Assembly (NCBI GenBank): GCA_022793685.1
Contig: JAAWDI010000023.1
Span: 1-54,769, forward strand
Direction: 5' to 3'
Source: Oscillospiraceae bacterium
Lineage (GTDB): Bacteria > Bacillota > Clostridia > Oscillospirales > Oscillospiraceae
DNA length: 54,769 bases
Shown: positions 15,300 through 23,874 of the stretch, piece by piece
Position numbering within the stretch: position 1 is the first letter of the stretch
Layout of the letters: the number at the start of each line of letters is the position of its first letter
Position numbers and translations under genes: made by a program
The notes under the pieces: generated by a model
Databases searched by the model: none
What the model was told of the DNA's origin: nothing
What the model saw: only the letters and a program-made list of their open reading frames with translations

Positions 15300-15565
15300 T
15301 GGAGGGGTTCAGCTCGTTACAGCTATGGCTGGTGATATTTCTGGCGGCGGTGATTGCGCTGGTGGTGTTCCACAAGGCGCTGGGGAAGCTGCTGGGCTTT
15401 CTGGCCCGAACGGGCGTGGGACTGGTGTTTCTGGCCCTGTTTTCCCATATCGGAGGCTTTTTCGGTGTCTCCTTGGGGGTGAACCTCCTGAACGCAGCGG
15501 TGCTTGGCCTGCTGGGCGTGCCCGGCTTCGGGCTGCTGTTGATGTTGCACTGGGCGCTTTTGTAA
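15299..15565 (+). CDS. bofA: BofA family protein (pro-sigma-K processing inhibitor-like)
   Basis: An 88-residue membrane protein with two to three hydrophobic segments. The C-terminal part GVNLLNAAVLGLLGVPGFGLL is the BofA signature. In Bacillus BofA holds the SpoIVFB protease inactive until the forespore signal arrives, so its presence fits an endospore-forming lineage. Function in Oscillospiraceae is not proven and some members do not form spores. The gene is translationally coupled to the DUF2508 gene (TGATG overlap), and a terminator follows. Confidence 0.83.
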   Translation: MEGFSSLQLWLVIFLAAVIALVVFHKALGKLLGFLARTGVGLVFLALFSHIGGFFGVSLGVNLLNAAVLGLLGVPGFGLLLMLHWALL

Positions 15566-15582
15566 CAAAGCGGAAGAAGTTC

Positions 15583-15614
15583 ACAAACCGGCGGCTTGAT
15601 GCCGCCGGTTTTTG
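15583..15614 (+). terminator. Terminator after bofA
   Basis: AAACCGGCGGC and GCCGCCGGTTTTT pair around TTGAT and end in a T run. Confidence 0.9.
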
Positions 15615-15628
15615 TGCGCCTTCTTGCA

Positions 15629-15657
15629 TTGACACTCCTTTTATATGCGGATATAAT
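15629..15657 (+). promoter_or_regulatory. Consensus promoter of serC-serA
   Basis: TTGACA (15629-15634), a 17-bp spacer and TATAAT (15652-15657): both hexamers match the consensus perfectly. The leader to serC is only about 30 nt and shows no riboswitch or terminator. Confidence 0.9.
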
Positions 15658-15692
15658 GAACCACAACATCATGCAAGAAAGGGGAACTTTCC

Positions 15693-16781
15693 ATGGCAAA
15701 TGAACGTGTTTTCAATTTTTCCGCCGGCCCTTCCATGCTGCCCCTCTCCGTTTTGGAGCGCGCGGGAGCCGAGATTACCAACTATCAGGGGTCAGGGATG
15801 TCCGTCATGGAGATGAGTCACCGCTCCAAGGTGTTCCTGCGCATTTTTGAGGACACCCAGGCGAAGCTGCGCCGCATGATGAGCGTGCCGGAGGGCTATC
15901 AGATTTTGTTCCTCCAGACGGGCGCCACCGGGCAGTTTGCCATGGTGCCTTTGAATTTAATGGGCCGCACCGGTAAGGCGGATTATGCGGTTACGGGAAA
16001 CTTCTCCGGCCTTGCTGCCAAGGAGGCCAAAAAGTACGGTACGGTGAACATTGCTGCTACCTCCGAGGGGAAGAACCACACCTATATTCCCGCCCAGAGC
16101 GAGCTGAAGCTGGACAAGGACGCCAGCTATTTCTACTACTGCGCCAACAACACCATTTACGGCACCGAGTGGAACTATGTGCCCGAAACGGGCAACGTGC
16201 CGCTGGTGTGCGATATGTCCTCTGACATCCTGTCCAAGCCGGTGGACGTGAGCAAGTACGGCATCATCTTTGCGGGCGCGCAAAAGAACATGGCTCCCGC
16301 AGGCCTGACCGTGGTCATCGTCAAGGAGGAGCTGGCGGGCGGCGAGTTGCCCATCACCCCCGTCATCATGAACTACAAGACCATGATTGACAAAGGCTCC
16401 ATGTACAACACGCCCCCCTGCTGGTGTATCTATATGCTGGGCCTTGTGCTGGACTGGCTGGAGGAGCAGGGCGGCCTTGCGGGCATGGAGCAGGTGAAGG
16501 GGAAGCGTGCCGCCATGCTGTACGACGTGCTGGACAGCTCCAAGCTGTTCACCTGCGCGGCCGAAAAAGGTTCCCGCAGTGACATGAACGTTACCTTCCG
16601 CACGGGGGACGACGAACTGGACGCTAAATTCGTGGCCGCCGCCACCGAGGCCGGACTGGTCAACCTGAAGGGTCACCGCCTGGTGGGCGGTATGCGGGCT
16701 TCCATTTACAATGCTATGCCCATGGAGGGCGTGGAAAAGCTGTGTGACCTGATTCGCACCTTTGACCGGGAAAACGGGTAA
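15693..16781 (+). CDS. serC: Phosphoserine aminotransferase
   Basis: A 362-residue class V aminotransferase making 3-phosphoserine from 3-phosphohydroxypyruvate and glutamate, the second step of serine synthesis. The N-terminus VFNFSAGPSMLP is diagnostic. Lys198 in AGAQKNMAPAG holds the PLP, and STSR-type phosphate contacts are replaced by the family-normal MSHRSKVF. Length is normal. AAAGGGGA precedes the ATG. It is followed by serA 12 nt later; a phosphoserine phosphatase gene is not in the window. Confidence 0.96.
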   Translation: MANERVFNFSAGPSMLPLSVLERAGAEITNYQGSGMSVMEMSHRSKVFLRIFEDTQAKLRRMMSVPEGYQILFLQTGATGQFAMVPLNLMGRTGKADYAVTGNFSGLAAKEAKKYGTVNIAATSEGKNHTYIPAQSELKLDKDASYFYYCANNTIYGTEWNYVPETGNVPLVCDMSSDILSKPVDVSKYGIIFAGAQKNMAPAGLTVVIVKEELAGGELPITPVIMNYKTMIDKGSMYNTPPCWCIYMLGLVLDWLEEQGGLAGMEQVKGKRAAMLYDVLDSSKLFTCAAEKGSRSDMNVTFRTGDDELDAKFVAAATEAGLVNLKGHRLVGGMRASIYNAMPMEGVEKLCDLIRTFDRENG

Positions 16782-16793
16782 GGAGGAACTGCC

Positions 16794-17966
16794 ATGTTTC
16801 GCATTAAGACACTGAATAAGATTTCCCCCAGCGGCCTTGCGGTGCTCGACCAGAGCCGCTTTCAGGTGGGGAGCGACGTAGAGCAGGAGGACGGTGTTCT
16901 GGTGCGTTCCGCCGCCATGCACGACTATGAGTTTCCTGCGGAGCTTCGGGCCATTGCCCGCGCCGGTGCGGGTACCAACAATATCCCTATCGACCGGTGC
17001 AGCGAGGCGGGCATCGTGGTGTTCAACACCCCCGGCGCAAACGCCAACGCGGTCAAGGAGCTGGTGCTGTGCGCCATGCTCATTGCGTCCCGCGATGTGA
17101 TGGGCGGCTATGAATTCGTGAAGGAGCAGGCCGCCGCCGACAGCGAGGGCCTGGCCGCCGCCGTGGAAAAGGGCAAGTCCGCATTCATCGGTCCCGAACT
17201 GTACCGCAAGACGCTGGGTGTAGTGGGCTTGGGCGCCATTGGCGCGCTGGTGGCCAACATCGGCCTCCATTTGGGCATGGAGGTGTACGGCTATGACCCC
17301 TTCCTGTCGGTGGACGCAGCCCTGCGGCTTGACCGGCACGTCCACGTGGTAAAGGACGTGGCGGAGTTGTACAGGGTATCCGATTACGTTACCCTACATA
17401 TCCCCTGCACCAACGAAACAAAGGGCTTTGTCAACGCCGAATCCATTGGGAAGATGAAGGGCGGCGTGCGGCTGCTGAATCTGGCCCGGGGCGAGCTGGT
17501 GTGCGACGACGATATGATTGCGGCGCTGGAGCAGGGGCGGGTGGCCAAGTACGTCACCGATTTCCCCAACGGGAAGATTGCCACGGCGAAGAACGTGGTC
17601 GCCCTGCCCCATCTGGGCGCTTCCACACCGGAGAGCGAGGAAAACTGCGCCGTTATGGCGGCCCGCCAGTTGGAGGACTATCTGGCCAACGGCAACATTG
17701 TCAATTCCGTGAACCTGCCGCGGGTGACCATGGAATGGAGCGGCATCTGCCGCCTGTGCATCATCCACCGGAACATCCCCGCCATGCTGTCCAGCATCAT
17801 GAACGTACTGTCCAGCGAAGGGGTCAACGTGGAGAACATGACCAACAAGTCCAAGAAGGATTACGCCTATACCCTCATCGACATCAATGCCCGCGTGAAG
17901 GACGCGGTGGTGGAGGAGCTGCGCGCCATCGACGGCGTGCTGCGGGTGCGGGTCATCAACCACTGA
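16794..17966 (+). CDS. serA: D-3-phosphoglycerate dehydrogenase, short form with ACT domain
   Basis: A 390-residue D-2-hydroxyacid dehydrogenase that oxidises 3-phosphoglycerate with NAD+, first step of serine synthesis. The substrate domain has RAGAGTNNIPID, the Rossmann motif is GVVGLGAIG (142-150), catalytic Arg232 lies in LARGEL and His273 in LPHLGAST. The Glu normally found in the DVFxxEP segment of larger SerA proteins is missing: here it reads VTDFPNGKIA (254-263). A C-terminal ACT domain (from about 320, IPAMLSSIMNVLSSEGVNVE) probably senses serine. Same operon as serC. Similar short forms exist in gut Clostridia, so the altered triad is probably functional. Confidence 0.93.
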   Translation: MFRIKTLNKISPSGLAVLDQSRFQVGSDVEQEDGVLVRSAAMHDYEFPAELRAIARAGAGTNNIPIDRCSEAGIVVFNTPGANANAVKELVLCAMLIASRDVMGGYEFVKEQAAADSEGLAAAVEKGKSAFIGPELYRKTLGVVGLGAIGALVANIGLHLGMEVYGYDPFLSVDAALRLDRHVHVVKDVAELYRVSDYVTLHIPCTNETKGFVNAESIGKMKGGVRLLNLARGELVCDDDMIAALEQGRVAKYVTDFPNGKIATAKNVVALPHLGASTPESEENCAVMAARQLEDYLANGNIVNSVNLPRVTMEWSGICRLCIIHRNIPAMLSSIMNVLSSEGVNVENMTNKSKKDYAYTLIDINARVKDAVVEELRAIDGVLRVRVINH

Positions 17967-17978
17967 GGACATAAAAAG

Positions 17979-18017
17979 CAACGCCCCCGGCCGCCATTGG
18001 CGGCTGGGGGCGTTTTT
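17979..18017. terminator. Bidirectional terminator between serA and DUF2812
   Basis: AACGCCCCCGGCCGCC pairs with GGCGGCTGGGGGCGTT around ATT, with A and T tracts on both sides serving two convergent genes. Confidence 0.9.
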
Positions 18018-18038
18018 GTATGTGGGCAAGGGGTTGGT

Positions 18039-18731
18039 TTACAGCAAGGAAAGACGGTAAAGCCCATAATATATAAGGAAAATACTGACAGCAAACAGGA
18101 TGAGGCAGAGCCACCGCCACAGGAGATACCACCGTCTGCCGCCCCGCCTGACAGGCTCCCCGGCGGCAAGGCGGCGGTAGAGCCGCTTCCAGCCCAGAAT
18201 GCTGAATAGCTGCGGCGTATAGAGCGAAGCATAGAAAAGAAACAGCCCAATCAGAGAGAGGGATGCCGTCCGCCATTCGGCCTCTGTCGCGTTGACCGAC
18301 TTAAGGCGGAGAATGCGCCAGATAATGATGGGAACTCCCAAAACCAGAAGGTAAAAAACCGACCAGTTTGACATCTTGTCGAAAGAGCGCACGGTTTCCG
18401 CCTGCTCCTCGGGGTCGGAGTACAATTCCTGCGCCGGATTGTCCGCTTTTGTGGAGAAAATGTAGAAGCAACGCTCATAGGCTGCAAGCGTCCAGCCGCA
18501 ATCCAGATAGAGGGCAAGCTGCTCCTGCGGCATATCCCGCGGTTCGGCCGCCTTGTCCGCCACATATTCCACGCGGTAGCGCAGCTCCTGCGGTTCCTCC
18601 CGGCGAAAGGCGCTGAGGCGAGTGCCCCGCTCTTTGAGTACCCAGCCCTTTCGAGCCATGTTTTCGTAAAAAACCTCCGTCGCGCCGGGGTCGTACTCCG
18701 GCGGGTGGAAGCGGTGACAGGTTTTTTTCAT
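18039..18731 (-). CDS. DUF2812 membrane protein (paralogue A)
   Basis: A 230-residue protein. The N-terminal DUF2812 block (FHPPEYDPGATEVFYENMARKGW, then FRREEPQELRYRVEY) is soluble, and the second half has about four hydrophobic segments. DUF2812 proteins of Firmicutes typically sit behind a PadR regulator and are of unknown function, sometimes suggested to respond to envelope stress. It is last in the padR operon, with its own GGGAGG ribosome binding site. It shares the same block order and many residues with the next gene upstream, so the pair arose by duplication. Confidence 0.8.
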   Translation of the reverse strand: MKKTCHRFHPPEYDPGATEVFYENMARKGWVLKERGTRLSAFRREEPQELRYRVEYVADKAAEPRDMPQEQLALYLDCGWTLAAYERCFYIFSTKADNPAQELYSDPEEQAETVRSFDKMSNWSVFYLLVLGVPIIIWRILRLKSVNATEAEWRTASLSLIGLFLFYASLYTPQLFSILGWKRLYRRLAAGEPVRRGGRRWYLLWRWLCLILFAVSIFLIYYGLYRLSLL

Positions 18732-18766
18732 CGTGCGAACCTCCCTTGTGAGGATGGAGCGGCCTG

Positions 18767-19453
18767 TTATCCGTCATTAAAAAGAAGGGCGAGGGTGACG
18801 GCGTTGGTGGCGAGAAGGTAGGAGCCGGAGCGGTAGGACAGCACCGAGCAAACCACGAACAGAACGACGGTGGCAAGCCGCCACAGGATATACCACGGCT
18901 TGCCCGCAGCGTCCCGGCGAAGGGGCAGCCCGGCGCGCAGCCGGCGGTACAGCCCCAGAATGCCGAGGATAGAGCGCAGTAGCCAGACGGTGACAAAGGT
19001 CAACCAGATAATGTCACTGAGGAATAGGCCGCGAAAGGAGTTTACGAAAAGGCACAGCAAAATCATGGCGGGCAGGAGACACAGTGCGAGGATGGCGTTT
19101 CGGCGCATACCGTTGACCGTTTCCGCCTGCTGCTTTGGGTCATTGTAAAGTTCCGGTGCGCTGTTTCCCGCAGGGGCGCAGAACAGGTAGGACTGCCGTT
19201 TTTCGTCCACCAGCGTCCAGCCGCAGTCCCGGTACAGCGCCAGCTGTTCCTCCGGCATCTCCGCACGCCCGCCAAAGGGGCCGGTGCAGTATTCTATACG
19301 GTAACGGAGCTTTTGCGGTTCTGCCTTGCGGAATTGGCTGAAGCAGGCGAGCCGGTCGGAGAGCAGCCAACCCTTGGAGGCCATTTTTTCATAGAAGGAC
19401 TCCACCGCGCCGGGGTTGTAATACGGCGGGTGGAAACGGATGCAAGTCTTCAC
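18767..19453 (-). CDS. DUF2812 membrane protein (paralogue B)
   Basis: A 228-residue paralogue of the gene at 18039, opening with FHPPYYNPGAVESFYEKMASKGW and also carrying about four C-terminal membrane segments. It starts with GTG at 19453, overlapping the padR stop as GTGA, so translation is coupled to the regulator. The role is unknown; the repressor-plus-target arrangement is typical of PadR systems that answer to a small molecule or a membrane-active compound. Confidence 0.8.
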   Translation of the reverse strand: MKTCIRFHPPYYNPGAVESFYEKMASKGWLLSDRLACFSQFRKAEPQKLRYRIEYCTGPFGGRAEMPEEQLALYRDCGWTLVDEKRQSYLFCAPAGNSAPELYNDPKQQAETVNGMRRNAILALCLLPAMILLCLFVNSFRGLFLSDIIWLTFVTVWLLRSILGILGLYRRLRAGLPLRRDAAGKPWYILWRLATVVLFVVCSVLSYRSGSYLLATNAVTLALLFNDG

Positions 19454-19767
19454 GGCGTTCCCTCCTCCTCGATGATATGGCCGTCGGCGACCAGCCGCTG
19501 CAAGCGGCGGTATTCCGCCGCCAGAGCTTCATGTCCGGCGTCGGTGATGGCATAGGTTTTTCGTCGAAGGTCTTCCTCCGCCAGCGTAATCCAGCCGTCC
19601 TTTTTCATGCGGGTGAGCACGCCGTACAGGGTGCCCGGCCCCATGTTGACCCGCCCGCCGGACAGCTCCCTGATGCGCTGCATCATGCCGTAGCCATGGC
19701 CCGGCTTCAGCAGGGACAGCAGGATATAGTACATGGCCTCGCTCATGGGCTGGGAATGCTCCGGCAT
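19450..19767 (-). CDS. PadR family transcriptional regulator
   Basis: A 105-residue PadR-s1-type regulator: winged helix with AMYYILLSLLKPGHGYGMMQRI, the core GPGTLYGVLTRMKKDGWI, and a short C-terminal dimer helix. The start is ATG 19767 with AGGGAGG upstream; a longer frame to 19830 would begin inside the promoter/operator. First gene of an operon with two DUF2812 proteins. Probably autoregulated through the palindrome at 19800-19809. Confidence 0.9.
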   Translation of the reverse strand: MPEHSQPMSEAMYYILLSLLKPGHGYGMMQRIRELSGGRVNMGPGTLYGVLTRMKKDGWITLAEEDLRRKTYAITDAGHEALAAEYRRLQRLVADGHIIEEEGTP

Positions 19768-19799
19768 GGTGCGCGCCTCCCTCCAGCTATTATGCGACG

Positions 19800-19809
19800 C
19801 GATATATCG
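19800..19809. promoter_or_regulatory. Palindrome CGATATATCG, candidate PadR operator
   Basis: A perfect 10-bp palindrome lies 33 bp upstream of the padR start. A CATAAT -10-like hexamer occurs between it and the gene on the minus strand, so a bound repressor would block the promoter. ATAT-centred palindromes are common at PadR genes. The assignment is positional. Confidence 0.5.
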
Positions 19810-19863
19810 TCTAACAGAATAATACAGCAAACGAAAAGCCCTGTCAAGCAGGGCAGAGAAGAA

Positions 19864-19891
19864 GGGCGCGGCGCTTTTAAGCGCCGCGCCC
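19864..19891 (-). terminator. Hairpin after the PFOR gene, probable terminator
   Basis: GGGCGCGGCGC pairs with GCGCCGCGCCC around a 6-nt loop, 16 nt past the stop codon. The following tract on the minus strand (TTCTTCTCTGC) is only partly T-rich, so efficiency may be moderate. Confidence 0.65.
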
Positions 19892-19907
19892 TGTTTGGTG
19901 TGGGAGA

Positions 19908-22900
19908 TTACTGTTCTTCCTTCTCGTAGAAAGAGGACAGGCGGGTGAGCTGACGGTACTTTTCCGCCGCGTTTTCCTTGGCAGCGTCGAAGAGCGCCTG
20001 CGCCCGGTCGGGGAAGGTGCGCTCCAGAGAGCTGTAACGAACCTCGCCACGGATGAAGTCCAGATAGTCGGCGGTAGGCGCCTTGGAGTCCATCTGGAAG
20101 GGGTTCTTGCCCTCGGCGGAGAGAGCGGGGTTGAAGCGGAACAGGTGCCAGTAACCGGCGTCCACCGCGTGCTTCATCTCCGCCATGGAGTTGCCCATGC
20201 TCTTGATGCCGTGGTTGATGCAGGGGGAATAGGCGATGATAAGGGAGGGGCCGTCATAGGCCTCCGCCTCAGCAATGGCCTTCAAGGTCTGCTGATAGTT
20301 TGCGCCCATGGCCACCTGCGCCACATACACATAGCCGTACTGCATGGCGATTTGAGCAAGGTCTTTCTTTTTCACGGTCTTACCGGCCGCAGCGAACTGC
20401 GCCACAGCGCCAGTGGGGGTCGCCTTGCTGGCCTGACCGCCGGTGTTGGAGTACACCTCAGTGTCGAACACAAAGACGTTGACGTTCTCACCGGAGGCAA
20501 GCACATGGTCGAGGCCGCCGTAACCGATGTCATAGGCCCAGCCGTCGCCGCCAAAAATCCACACCGACTTGCGGGAGAGGAAGTCCTTCCGCTCCAGAAT
20601 TTCAGCGGCCAGCGTGCAGGCTTCGCAGTCGCAGTAGGTTGCGCCGGAGGCTTTCAGCGCCTGTGCGTGTGCCGCCATTTCAGGCTGCTTGTCGTCAAAG
20701 ACTTCCTTGGCGGCAGGGCTGGCCGTAAAGGCGACTACTTCGTCTACCGTCATCAGGGCGTCTTCCAGTGCGGCAATGTAAGCGCCGGTGGCCTCCGCGT
20801 TGGCGTCCATGTCCTCCAGCGTGTCCAGCCACTTCTGGGCGGCGGCCTTCAGCTCCGTATCGCAGTAGGGGATGGCGATAAGCTGGCGGGTCTTTTCAAT
20901 CTGACGGTTGCGGACAGCACGGTAACCCAGATACATGCCGTAACCGAACTCGGCGTTGTCCTCAAACAGGCTGTTTTCCCACGCGGGGCCGTGACCCTTG
21001 GCGTTCACGGTGTACGGCGTGGAGGGGGCGCTGCCGCCCCAGATGGAGGAACAGCCGGTGGCGTTGGCGATATACATCTTGTCGCCGAACAACTGGGTGA
21101 TGAGCTTGGCATAGGGAGTTTCGCCGCAGCCCGCGCAAGCGCCGGAGAACTCGAACAGCGGCTTCTTGAACTGGCTGCCCTTGACGGTGAGGGGGTTGAG
21201 GGGCAGCTCCTTGGGAGTAACCTGCTTCTCGCAGTAGTCGAACACGGCCTGTTGGTTGGCTTCCTCGCTGAGGGGCTTCATCACCAGCGCCTTTTCCTTG
21301 GCGGGGCAGACGTTGGCGCAGCTTCCGCAGCCGGTGCAGTCCATGACGGACACGGCAAGGGCAAAGGAGTAGCTCTCGCAGTCCTTGCCCAGCATCTTCA
21401 GGCTCTTGATGTCTGCCGGTGCGGCGGACTTCTCTTCCTCTGTGAGGGCATAGGGCCGGATGACCGAATGGGGGCAGACATAGGAGCACTGGTTGCACTG
21501 GATGCAGTTCTCCGGTAGCCAGTGGGGGACTTCCACGGCAATGCCGCGCTTCTCAAAGGCGGCGGTGCCCTGAGGGAGAGTGCCGTCCACACCGGACATG
21601 AGCTTGGATACGGGAATGGAGTCGCCCTTCATGGCGTTGGTGGGGAGCATCACGTCCTTGACGTAGGCGGCAAGGTCGGGGCGTGCCGCATCTACGACAG
21701 TTTCCGCCGCAGTGTCCTGCGCGTTGGCCCAACCGGCGGGGATGGTCAGCTCCTTGACAGCGGTGAGTCCCGCGTCAACAGCGGCCTGATTCATCGCCAC
21801 GACCTTTTCGCCCTTACGGCCATAGGAAGTGACGATGGCCTCCTTCATATAGGCCACGGCGTCGTCAATGGGAATGACGTTCGCCAGCTTGAAGAAGGCG
21901 GACTGGAGCACCATGTTGGTGCGGCCGCCCAGACCCAGTTCACGGGCAATGGCAATAGCGTCGATGGTGTAGACCTTGACGTTGTTTTGGGCGATATAGC
22001 GCTTGGCGGCGGCGGGGAGAATGTTCCCCAGCTCCTCGGCGCTGTAAGCGCAGTTGATGAGAAAGGAGCCGCCCGGCTTTACGTCCTGCACGATGTCGTA
22101 CTTGTCAAGGTAGGAGGGGGCGTGGCAGGCCACAAAGTCGGCCTTGGTGACGTAATAGGTGGACTTGATTTCATTCTCACCAAAGCGCAGGTGGCTGATG
22201 GTAACGCCGCCCGACTTCTTGGAGTCGTACTGGAAGTAGCCCTGCACTTTCAGGTCGGTGTAGTCACCGATAATTTTGATGGAGTTCTTGTTGGCGCCCA
22301 CGGTACCGTCACTGCCCAAGCCCCAGAACTTGCACGCAATGGTGCCGGGGGCGGACACGTCGGGCTCCTCGGTGACGGGCAGGCTCTTATAGGTCACATC
22401 GTCCACGATGTTGATGGTGAAGGAGTTTACCGGCTGGGCGGACTGGGCGTTGCGGAAAGCGGAAATGATGCCGCCGGGGGTGGTGTCCTTGCTGCCCAGA
22501 CCATAGCGGCCGCCGCAGACCTTACAACTCATAAAAGGCGTGCCTGCCAGAGCGGTGACCACATCAAGATAGAGCGGCTCGCCGGGAGCGCCCGGCTCTT
22601 TGGTGCGGTCCAACACCACCACGTTCTTGCAGGTGGCGGGGATGGCGGCCACAAAGCGGTCGGTGGCGAAAGGACGGTACAGGCGCACTTTCACCAGCCC
22701 CACCTTTTCACCCTTGGCGTTCAGGTAGTCCACGACCTCTTCGGCGGCGTCGCACACACTGCCCATGGCGACCATGACGGTTTCAGCGTCAGGCGCGCCG
22801 TGGTAGTTGAACAGTTTGTAGTCGGTGCCGATTTTCTCGTTGACCTGCGCCATGACTTTCTCTACGGCGGCAGGCAGGGCGTCATAGAACTGATTGGCGC

Positions 22901-23591
22901 CCTCACGGGTCTGGAAGAAGATGTCCGGGTTTTGGGCGCTGCCGCGGAGGACGGGGTGGTCGGGGTTCAGGGCGCGCTCACGGAACTCGTTCAGGGCGTC
23001 CCAGTCCACCATGGAGGCCAGCTCGTCATAGTCCCAGGTGGCAACCTTGCGCACCTCGTGGCTGGTACGGAAACCATCGAAGAAATGCAGGAAGGGCACT
23101 TTGCCGGTGATGGCGGCCAGATGGGCCACAGCGCCCAAATCCATAGCCTCCTGCGGATTGGAGGAGGCCAGCATGGCGTAGCCGGTCTGGCGGCAGGACA
23201 TGACGTCGGAATGGTCGCCGAAAATGCTCAGGGCATGGGTGGCCAGTGCCCGGGCGGAAACATGGATGACGTTGGGCTGTTGAGAACCTGCGATTTTATA
23301 CATGTTAGGTATCATCAGCAGCAAGCCTTGGGACGCGGTAAACGTGGTGGTGAGGGCGCCTGCGGTCAGCGAGCCGTGCATAGCGCCCGCGGCGCCGCCC
23401 TCGGACTGCATTTCGGCCACCCGTACCGTCTGGCCGAAGATATTCTTCAGACCGTGGGCAGACCACTTGTCCACCAGCTCTGCCATCACGGATGAGGGGG
23501 TGATGGGGAAGATGGTGGCAACCTCGGTGAATGCGTAGGCCACATGGGCCGCGGCGGTGTTGCCGTCCATGGTTTTCAGCTTTCTTGCCAT
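19908..23591 (-). CDS. nifJ: Pyruvate:ferredoxin (flavodoxin) oxidoreductase
   Basis: A 1227-residue single-chain PFOR that converts pyruvate and CoA to acetyl-CoA, CO2 and reduced ferredoxin, the central step of clostridial fermentation. Order: N-terminal substrate/TPP domain (PITPSSVMAE), gamma-like domain, EKR linker, a ferredoxin domain with two [4Fe-4S] motifs (CIQCNQCSYVCP near residue 694 and CTGCGSCANVCP near 750), then the TPP domain with CAGCGETPY near 817 and GDGWAYDIGYGGLDH. The proximal cluster cysteines and the C-terminal extension typical of homodimeric PFOR are present. Start ATG 23591 with AAGGAGG 8 nt upstream. Single gene under its own promoter. Confidence 0.97.
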   Translation of the reverse strand: MARKLKTMDGNTAAAHVAYAFTEVATIFPITPSSVMAELVDKWSAHGLKNIFGQTVRVAEMQSEGGAAGAMHGSLTAGALTTTFTASQGLLLMIPNMYKIAGSQQPNVIHVSARALATHALSIFGDHSDVMSCRQTGYAMLASSNPQEAMDLGAVAHLAAITGKVPFLHFFDGFRTSHEVRKVATWDYDELASMVDWDALNEFRERALNPDHPVLRGSAQNPDIFFQTREGANQFYDALPAAVEKVMAQVNEKIGTDYKLFNYHGAPDAETVMVAMGSVCDAAEEVVDYLNAKGEKVGLVKVRLYRPFATDRFVAAIPATCKNVVVLDRTKEPGAPGEPLYLDVVTALAGTPFMSCKVCGGRYGLGSKDTTPGGIISAFRNAQSAQPVNSFTINIVDDVTYKSLPVTEEPDVSAPGTIACKFWGLGSDGTVGANKNSIKIIGDYTDLKVQGYFQYDSKKSGGVTISHLRFGENEIKSTYYVTKADFVACHAPSYLDKYDIVQDVKPGGSFLINCAYSAEELGNILPAAAKRYIAQNNVKVYTIDAIAIARELGLGGRTNMVLQSAFFKLANVIPIDDAVAYMKEAIVTSYGRKGEKVVAMNQAAVDAGLTAVKELTIPAGWANAQDTAAETVVDAARPDLAAYVKDVMLPTNAMKGDSIPVSKLMSGVDGTLPQGTAAFEKRGIAVEVPHWLPENCIQCNQCSYVCPHSVIRPYALTEEEKSAAPADIKSLKMLGKDCESYSFALAVSVMDCTGCGSCANVCPAKEKALVMKPLSEEANQQAVFDYCEKQVTPKELPLNPLTVKGSQFKKPLFEFSGACAGCGETPYAKLITQLFGDKMYIANATGCSSIWGGSAPSTPYTVNAKGHGPAWENSLFEDNAEFGYGMYLGYRAVRNRQIEKTRQLIAIPYCDTELKAAAQKWLDTLEDMDANAEATGAYIAALEDALMTVDEVVAFTASPAAKEVFDDKQPEMAAHAQALKASGATYCDCEACTLAAEILERKDFLSRKSVWIFGGDGWAYDIGYGGLDHVLASGENVNVFVFDTEVYSNTGGQASKATPTGAVAQFAAAGKTVKKKDLAQIAMQYGYVYVAQVAMGANYQQTLKAIAEAEAYDGPSLIIAYSPCINHGIKSMGNSMAEMKHAVDAGYWHLFRFNPALSAEGKNPFQMDSKAPTADYLDFIRGEVRYSSLERTFPDRAQALFDAAKENAAEKYRQLTRLSSFYEKEEQ

Positions 23592-23651
23592 GCGAAATTC
23601 CTCCTTGCTCCTCAAATCAAAATGGGTTATTCCCAGTATGTTCTAATTTTT

Positions 23652-23681
23652 ATGATACCAGTTTGCCGCCGCGTTTGTAAA
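23652..23681 (-). promoter_or_regulatory. Promoter of nifJ
   Basis: Minus-strand TTTACA (23681-23676), 18-bp spacer, TATCAT (23657-23652), about 60 bp before the start codon. Confidence 0.65.
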
Positions 23682-23802
23682 CGATAGATTTTCTTCGGGA
23701 AGAATTTTCGTCGTTTCATCTATTCAGCGTCTCAAAGAACGGCGGGAATTGTCAGGTTCACCATATATTTTTCCCGAAGATGCGAGAAGAAGGGGGCTGC
23801 TC

Positions 23803-23831
23803 TTGCAAAACAGGACCCATTGCCGTATAAT
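23803..23831 (+). promoter_or_regulatory. Promoter of comM-thiI-cinA
   Basis: TTGCAA, a 17-bp spacer and a perfect TATAAT, 44 bp before the comM start. Confidence 0.75.
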
Positions 23832-23874
23832 GAAGTTTACCATATATATGCAAATTTTCGCAGGAAAGAAGGGA

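Noticed and set aside
21522-23495. 657-codon plus-strand frame opposite PFOR
   Set aside because: Same shadow effect. Similar frames lie opposite nearly every large gene here and none has a recognisable fold.
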